From contig JAJPZP010000132.1 of the NCBI GenBank assembly GCA_021204285.1, forward strand, positions 8,663 through 19,727: a stretch of 11,065 nucleotides of DNA, written 5' to 3'. The notes under the pieces were generated by a model, which made no database searches, was not told the origin of the DNA, and worked only from the letters and a program-made list of their open reading frames with translations. Shown here piece by piece: positions 7,135 to 11,065 of this stretch; within the stretch, counting starts at the first letter, position 1, and each line of letters starts with the position of its first letter. The translations under genes were made by a program, and so were the position numbers. The stretch comes from Lachnospiraceae bacterium (GTDB taxonomy: Bacteria > Bacillota > Clostridia > Lachnospirales > Lachnospiraceae).

Positions 7135-7896
7135 ATGAAACTTTTTGATCTGAGCGGAAGAGCGGCTATCGTTACGGGAGGAACGCGGGGGCTGGGATAT
7201 GGGATGGCAGAAGGCCTGATGGAGGCCGGAGCCAGAGTTGTTATCGTCGGTTCCGGTGATAAGGCGGCGGAGATCGCGTCGCAGGCGGTTTCAAAGGGCC
7301 TGGACTGCAAGGCCATGAAGATTGATCTTGCAAACCGGGAGGAGATTCCGCAGGGTTTTGCCGGAGCTGTGGAGCTTCTGGGCGGGCATCTGGATATCCT
7401 TGTAAACAGCGCGGGAATTCAGCGGCGTCATCCCTGTACGGAATTTTCACTCGAAGATTGGGATGATGTCGTGGAATTAAACCTGACCGCTACGTTTGAA
7501 ATGTGCCAGCTGGCCGCAAGGCAGATGATTGCACAGAAGTCCAAAGGAAAGATTATCAATGTAGCATCAATGACGAGTTATTTCGGAGGATGGACGATAC
7601 CGGCTTACGCAGCCAGCAAGGGCGGTATCGCGCAGCTGACGAAGGCGCTGGCAAATGAATGGACGGAAAAGGGAATTAACGTGAATGCGATTGCACCGGG
7701 CTATATGGCGACGGAGATGAATACAGCGCTGATCAATGATCCGGAGAGAAACCGGGATATTCTGGCGCGTATTCCCGCGCATCGCTGGGGAACACCGGAT
7801 GATATGAAGGGATTATGCATCTTCCTGGCGTCTGATGCTTCCGATTATATTGCGGGAACGATCATTCCCTGCGACGGCGGATATTTGGGGAAGTAG
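7135..7896 (+). CDS. Short-chain dehydrogenase, gluconate 5-dehydrogenase/KduD type
   Basis: This classical SDR of 253 residues interconverts keto and hydroxy sugar acids with NAD(P)H. It shows the cofactor motif TGGTRGLG (14-21), NSAG (91-94, usually NNAG), and the catalytic tetrad Asn116, Ser145, Tyr158 and Lys162 (YAASK). PGYMATEM and a C-terminal DGGYLGK complete it. AGIQRRHP (93-100) plus TEF match gluconate 5-dehydrogenase IdnO. The LANEW and RIPAHRWG stretches resemble 2-dehydro-3-deoxygluconate 5-dehydrogenase KduD. Sequence alone does not decide between them. It would reduce 5-ketogluconate to gluconate, or act on a 3-deoxy keto acid. AAAGGAG ends 4 nt before the ATG. It is the last gene of the plus-strand sugar-acid operon; a new promoter begins 3 bp after its stop. 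Confidence 0.92.
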   Translation: MKLFDLSGRAAIVTGGTRGLGYGMAEGLMEAGARVVIVGSGDKAAEIASQAVSKGLDCKAMKIDLANREEIPQGFAGAVELLGGHLDILVNSAGIQRRHPCTEFSLEDWDDVVELNLTATFEMCQLAARQMIAQKSKGKIINVASMTSYFGGWTIPAYAASKGGIAQLTKALANEWTEKGINVNAIAPGYMATEMNTALINDPERNRDILARIPAHRWGTPDDMKGLCIFLASDASDYIAGTIIPCDGGYLGK

Positions 7897-7898
7897 GA

Positions 7899-7927
7899 TA
7901 GACAAAAGGGCCTTTTTCGGTTAAAAT
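7899..7927 (+). promoter_or_regulatory. Sigma-A-type promoter for the carbamate-kinase-like gene
   Basis: TAGACA (7899-7904), exactly 17 bp, then TAAAAT (7922-7927) each match consensus at five of six positions. The expected start near 7934 gives a leader of about 30 nt before the ATG at 7964, with GAAGGGG at 7948-7954 as ribosome site. This implies the gene is transcribed separately from the sugar-acid operon, although no terminator is seen between them. Confidence 0.6.
7904..7916. repeat. 13-bp palindrome inside the promoter spacer
   Basis: AAAAGG, a central G, then CCTTTT form a perfect odd-length palindrome between the -35 and -10 boxes. It has no loop, so it is not a hairpin terminator despite the following T. 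Its placement would suit a repressor site. Confidence 0.5.
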
Positions 7928-7963
7928 AAGCGGGAGTAAATGTGATAGAAGGGGAATTTCGTC

Positions 7964-8893
7964 ATGAGTAAGAAGAAAGTCGTTGTCGCCCTCGGGCATA
8001 AAGCGCTCGGTACGACACTGCCGGAACAGAAGGTAGCCACAAAGGCCGCCGCGAAGGCCATTGCGGATCTGGTCGAGGCAGGATGCCAGGTCGTCATTTC
8101 GCACAGCAATGCGCCGCAGGTGGGCATGATCCATACCGCTATGAATGAGTTTGGAAAGCAGCATCCGGGTTATACCTTTGCCCCGATGTCGGTCTGTTCG
8201 GCCATGAGCCAGGGATATATCGGTTATGACCTGCAGAACGCGATCCGCGAGGAGCTGCTGGACCGCGGCATTGATCGCCCGGTTTCCACGATTCTGACGC
8301 AGGTCGTTGTGAATCCTTATGATGATTCCTTTTATAAGCCGGTCAAGGTCGTGGGCCGTGTCATGTCCCGCGAGGAGGCGGACGCCGAGGAAGAGAAGGG
8401 AAATTATGTGACGAAGGTCGAGGGCGGTTACCGCCGGATCGTCTCTGCGCCGAAGCCGGAAGATATCGTTGAGATTGAGTCGATCCGCGTCCTCTCGGAT
8501 GCCGGTCATGTTGTCATTGCCTGCGGAGGCGGCGGGATTCCGGTGCTCCGGCAGTCCCATCACCTGAAGGGCGCCAGCGCCGTCATTGAAAAGGATCTTG
8601 CAAGCGGTAAGCTCGCGGAGCTGCTGGATGCGGATATGCTGCTTCTTCTGACGAGCGAGAAAAAGCTGTATCTGAATTATGGGAAGGAGAATGCGGAGCC
8701 GCTGGAGGCGCTCAGTGTGGAGAAGGCGCATGCTTACATTGCGGAGGGTCAGTTCGATGAGACGAGTGTGCTGCCGAAGGTTGTGGCGGCAGTCTCCTTC
8801 GTTTCTCTCAGGCCGGGGCGCGTGACGGTTATCGCGGATCTCGACGACGCGAAGGAAGCCCTGGAAGAACGGGCGGGAACCATCATCCGGTAG
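7964..8893 (+). CDS. Carbamate-kinase-family protein with altered N-terminal motifs
   Basis: Carbamate kinases transfer phosphate between carbamoyl phosphate and ADP, usually as the ATP-forming step of arginine, agmatine or purine breakdown. This 309-residue protein has the amino-acid-kinase fold at family length. It has a CGGGGIPV motif (187-194) and AVIEKDLAS (206-214) followed by an LLDADMLLLLT strand, as in ArcC. Two motifs differ from classical enzymes: LGHKALG (10-16) replaces the usual LGGNALG, and HSNAPQVG (47-54) replaces HGNGPQVG. Both contribute to phosphate and carbamoyl phosphate binding in characterised family members. I recall this variant in clostridial genomes annotated as carbamate kinase, but activity is not assured. 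No arginine deiminase or carbamoyltransferase gene adjoins it. It has its own promoter and GAAGGGG ribosome site. The ATG at 7964 fits the family N-terminus. Confidence 0.85.
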   Translation: MSKKKVVVALGHKALGTTLPEQKVATKAAAKAIADLVEAGCQVVISHSNAPQVGMIHTAMNEFGKQHPGYTFAPMSVCSAMSQGYIGYDLQNAIREELLDRGIDRPVSTILTQVVVNPYDDSFYKPVKVVGRVMSREEADAEEEKGNYVTKVEGGYRRIVSAPKPEDIVEIESIRVLSDAGHVVIACGGGGIPVLRQSHHLKGASAVIEKDLASGKLAELLDADMLLLLTSEKKLYLNYGKENAEPLEALSVEKAHAYIAEGQFDETSVLPKVVAAVSFVSLRPGRVTVIADLDDAKEALEERAGTIIR

Positions 8894-8909
8894 TGACAGG
8901 AAGATTTCA

Positions 8910-8947
8910 GGAGGGCAGGGATGCGCATAACGCGCTTCCTGCCCTCC
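8910..8947 (+). terminator. Possible transcription terminator hairpin after the carbamate-kinase-like gene
   Basis: GGAGGGCAGG (8910-8919) pairs perfectly with CCTGCCCTCC (8938-8947) across an 18-nt loop, starting 17 nt after the stop codon. The loop itself holds GCGC-ATAAC-GCGC, which could extend the stem. Only GTTT follows, so it lacks a proper U tract and may not terminate efficiently. Confidence 0.4.
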
Positions 8948-8965
8948 GTTTGCGTAAGCGCGTTA
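8910..8965 (+). other. Two interleaved 10-bp inverted repeats (pseudoknot-like layout)
   Basis: Stem 1 is 8910-8919 with 8938-8947. Stem 2 is TAACGCGCTT (8928-8937) with AAGCGCGTTA (8956-8965). Both are perfect Watson-Crick 10-mers. The arms alternate left1, left2, right1, right2 with linkers of 8, 0 and 8 nt, the order of an H-type pseudoknot or of two mutually exclusive hairpins. It lies between the carbamate-kinase-like gene and the MurE promoter. Confidence 0.7.
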
Positions 8966-9043
8966 CATGTGACAAGTTTCGGATGTGGCATTGATTTTTT
9001 CTGTATGCTGATTTACAATATTCGGAAGAGCTTTTTGCCCGGC

Positions 9044-9078
9044 TTGCAGACGTAATTCGTCGTGTGCTATACTATAAT
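9044..9078 (+). promoter_or_regulatory. Promoter of the murE-like/priA operon
   Basis: TTGCAG (9044-9049), 18 bp, then TATACT (9068-9073) preceded by TGC, an extended -10. An overlapping perfect TATAAT lies at 9073-9078. Transcription would start near 9080-9085, giving a leader of about 40 nt that holds a small CGGC/GCCG hairpin (9085-9098). AAGGAG at 9109-9114 then serves the ATG at 9121. Bases 8966-9043 upstream hold nothing else I recognise apart from a T6 run at 8995-9000. Confidence 0.55.
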
Positions 9079-9120
9079 GATAAACGGCAAAATCGCCGGA
9101 AGTATTTTAAGGAGTCAAAT

Positions 9121-10590
9121 ATGAAAGAGATTTCCGCACTGCTCGAAGAGCTGGATTACAGACTGATAAAAGGAACATTAGCGGGAGAGGCCAGCGCGCT
9201 TGTCTACGATACGAGAAAGGTCACACAGGACTGTCTCTTTGTCTGCATAAAAGGCCTCGTTTATGACAGCCATGAGCACGTGGCTGAGATTGCGGCTGCA
9301 GGTGCGCGCTGCATTGTGGCGGAGCGCCCGGTGGAAGTGCCGGAGGGCGTGACGCTGATCAGAGTGGACGATACGCGTTACGCACTGGCGATCCTTTCAG
9401 CGGCCTGGTTCGACTGGCCGGCGCGGAGGATGAAGGTGATCGGCGTCACCGGCACAAAAGGGAAGACGACGACGACCTTTATGATAAAGGGTATTCTGGA
9501 GCATGCGGGGTACCGCGTGGGTCTGATCGGTACGATTGAGGCGATCATCGGCGAGGAGCATATTCCGGCGGACAATACGACGCCGGAGTCATATCTGATT
9601 CAGGAATATTTTTCGCGGATGGTAGAAGTCGGCTGTGAGATCTGCGTGATGGAGGTCTCCTCGCAGGGACTCATGATGCACCGGACAGCGGGAATTCCGT
9701 TTGAAATCGGGATCTTTACCAATCTCGTGCCGGATCATATCGGGCCGAACGAGCATGCGAGCTTCGAGGAATACGCGGCCTGCAAGGGCCTGTTGTTCCG
9801 GCAGTGCCGGCACGGCATCGCAAATATTGATGATGAAAACTTTGATCTGGTGCTGGACGGCCATACCTGTGATCTCGAGACGATTGGTTTTTCGGAGAAG
9901 GCGGATTACCGCGCCTCGGATATGGAGCTGCTGGGCGGCAAGGGCTATCTGGGCGTGAAATATCATATTTCCGGAAAACTTGATATGGACGTGGAAATCG
10001 ACGTGCCAGGTCGTTTCAGCGTCTACAATTCACTTGTCTCGATCGCTGTGTGCGAGCACTTCCGGGTGTCGCAGAGGGATCTCAAGGAGGCACTGCGCGT
10101 TGTGAAGACGAAGGGGCGTATCGAGATGATTCCGATGCCGGGCGATTTTACACTGATGATCGACTACGCGCACAACGCGATGGCGCTCGAGAGCCTGCTG
10201 AACACGCTGCGGGAATATCACCCGAAAAGGCTCGTCTGCGTCTTCGGCTGCGGAGGGAACCGCTCGAAGCTTCGCCGCTACGAGATGGGAGAGGTGTCGG
10301 GACGTCTTGCCGATCTGACGATCATCACTTCGGATAACCCCCGCTATGAGGAGCCGCAGGCCATCATTGATGATATTAAGATCGGCATGGCGAAAACAGA
10401 TGGAGATTTTGTGGAGATCTGCGACCGCAAGGAAGCGATCCGTTATGCCATCGGGAACGCGTTGGATGGCGATGTGATCGTGCTGGCGGGGAAGGGCCAC
10501 GAGGATTATCAGGAGATCAAAGGGGTAAAATATCCGATGGATGAGCGTGTGCTGATCCGGGAGGTTTTGCAGGAACTGGCGGAGAGATAG
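9121..10590 (+). CDS. murE: MurE-like Mur ligase (UDP-MurNAc-tripeptide synthetase)
   Basis: MurE adds the third residue, normally meso-diaminopimelate or lysine, to UDP-MurNAc-L-Ala-D-Glu using ATP in the cytoplasm. The 489-residue protein has an N-terminal UDP-binding domain (about 1-100), the ATP loop GVTGTKGKTTT (108-118), TTPES, EVSSQGL, and an EYAACKGLLF segment with the lysine that is carbamylated in Mur ligases. The C-terminal ligase domain has FGCGGNRS and DNPR (405-408), the motif tied to diaminopimelate specificity. Deviations from classical MurE include SSQG for SSHA/SSHG, DHIGPNEH for DHLDYHG, and CGGNR for CGGDR, so it may be a clostridial MurE paralogue. GTG at 9064 is in frame, but AAGGAG at 9109-9114 and the family N-terminus support the ATG at 9121. 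The priA ATG follows its TAG without a gap. Confidence 0.9.
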   Translation: MKEISALLEELDYRLIKGTLAGEASALVYDTRKVTQDCLFVCIKGLVYDSHEHVAEIAAAGARCIVAERPVEVPEGVTLIRVDDTRYALAILSAAWFDWPARRMKVIGVTGTKGKTTTTFMIKGILEHAGYRVGLIGTIEAIIGEEHIPADNTTPESYLIQEYFSRMVEVGCEICVMEVSSQGLMMHRTAGIPFEIGIFTNLVPDHIGPNEHASFEEYAACKGLLFRQCRHGIANIDDENFDLVLDGHTCDLETIGFSEKADYRASDMELLGGKGYLGVKYHISGKLDMDVEIDVPGRFSVYNSLVSIAVCEHFRVSQRDLKEALRVVKTKGRIEMIPMPGDFTLMIDYAHNAMALESLLNTLREYHPKRLVCVFGCGGNRSKLRRYEMGEVSGRLADLTIITSDNPRYEEPQAIIDDIKIGMAKTDGDFVEICDRKEAIRYAIGNALDGDVIVLAGKGHEDYQEIKGVKYPMDERVLIREVLQELAER

Positions 10591-11065
10591 ATGGAATATG
10601 TTGATGTCATTGTTGACATTTCACATGAAAAGCTGGATCGCGTGTTCCAGTACCGTGTACCGGAGACGTTGAGAGGACAGATCCGCATCGGCATGCAGGT
10701 GAGCTTTCCCTTCGGCCGGGGAAACCGTCCGATGAAGGGCTATGTGACCGGCATTACGCAGGAACCGGACTATTCGCCGGAGAAGATCAAGGATATCAGT
10801 GGAGTCGTGGAGGGCGCGGTGTGCGCGGAATCCCAGCTGATCGCACTTGCGGCCTGGATGCGTGATCAGTACGGCTCGACGATGAATCAGGCGCTGAAGA
10901 CAGTGCTCCCGGTGAAACAGGAGGTTGCCAGGCAGCGTGATGTTACATTGCGGCTTACCGTTCCGCGCGAACAGGCGGAAGAGCTGCTCCGGAAGGAATT
11001 GAAAAAAAATAACCGCGCGCGGGCAAGGCTGCTTTCAGCGCTCCTTGACGCGGGCGGAGTGATCT
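10591..11065 (+). CDS. priA: Primosomal protein N' (PriA), N-terminal part, cut by window edge
   Basis: PriA is the replication-restart helicase that reloads the replisome at stalled forks. The first 158 codons are visible. They cover the 3'-DNA-end-binding domain, with VDVIVDISHEKLDRVFQY (4-21), the IRIGMQVSFPFGRGNR strand pair and GYVTGIT. A helical linker then contains AAWMRDQYGSTMNQALKTVLP, the typical winged-helix region. The Walker motifs and zinc cysteines lie beyond the right edge. The ATG directly abuts the MurE-like stop, with GGAGAG a few bases upstream inside that gene, indicating coupled translation. Family identity is clear despite the truncation. Confidence 0.93.
   Translation, partial: MEYVDVIVDISHEKLDRVFQYRVPETLRGQIRIGMQVSFPFGRGNRPMKGYVTGITQEPDYSPEKIKDISGVVEGAVCAESQLIALAAWMRDQYGSTMNQALKTVLPVKQEVARQRDVTLRLTVPREQAEELLRKELKKNNRARARLLSALLDAGGVI

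Noticed and set aside
7904..7917. AAAAGGGCCTTTTT as a terminator of the sugar-acid operon
   Set aside because: The palindrome has only one central base, so an RNA hairpin with a workable loop cannot form as drawn; it lies in a promoter spacer instead.
8990..9000. T6 run as the tail of an intrinsic terminator
   Set aside because: No stable hairpin directly precedes it; the strong stems end at 8965, too far upstream.

Overview
The window looks like a chromosomal segment from a low-to-mid GC Firmicute, most likely a Lachnospiraceae-type clostridium. This rests on strong AGGAGG-type ribosome sites, sigma-A-like promoters, a MurE-like ligase carrying the DNPR motif typical of meso-diaminopimelate enzymes, and protein sequences resembling that family. 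It is an inference from sequence style and remembered family likeness; no search was run.

Region 1 (2-4685 and on to 7896) is a divergent sugar-acid catabolism locus. On the minus strand, reading away from about 2190, are a class II ketose-bisphosphate aldolase, a VOC-fold protein and an FGGY (gluconokinase-like) kinase. On the plus strand, from 2333, are a FadR/GntR-family regulator, a beta-lactamase-fold serine hydrolase, a KDPG/KHG aldolase (Eda), a 6-phosphogluconate dehydrogenase, a zinc alcohol dehydrogenase and a short-chain dehydrogenase of the gluconate 5-dehydrogenase/KduD type. Together the two dehydrogenases, the kinase and 6PGDH could form an idonate/ketogluconate to gluconate to 6-phosphogluconate to ribulose-5-phosphate route, with Eda serving an Entner-Doudoroff-type branch. 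No transporter and no dehydratase lies in the window.

The most striking observation is that three genes of this locus are broken by in-frame stop codons and none by a frameshift. The kinase ends in TAG just after its GTSGA motif (2-4). The serine hydrolase has TAG at codon 266 (3871-3873). Eda has TAA at codon 166 and TAG at codon 184 (4554-4556 and 4608-4610). In the hydrolase and Eda the family-typical sequence continues in the same frame after each stop. Recent decay, consensus errors, or (less likely) readthrough are all possible.

Region 2 (7897-8965) holds a separately promoted, divergent carbamate-kinase-family gene. It is followed by two interleaved perfect 10-bp inverted repeats with the layout of an H-type pseudoknot.

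Region 3 (8966-11065) is core-genome-like: a promoter, a MurE-like Mur ligase, and directly abutting it the start of priA, which runs off the right edge. I found no rRNA, tRNA, CRISPR array, insertion sequence or prophage signal. No gene-free stretch exceeds 300 bases; the longest is 8894-9120. I see no convincing undescribed multi-gene system here; the best leads are the nonsense-codon pattern and the interleaved repeat structure.
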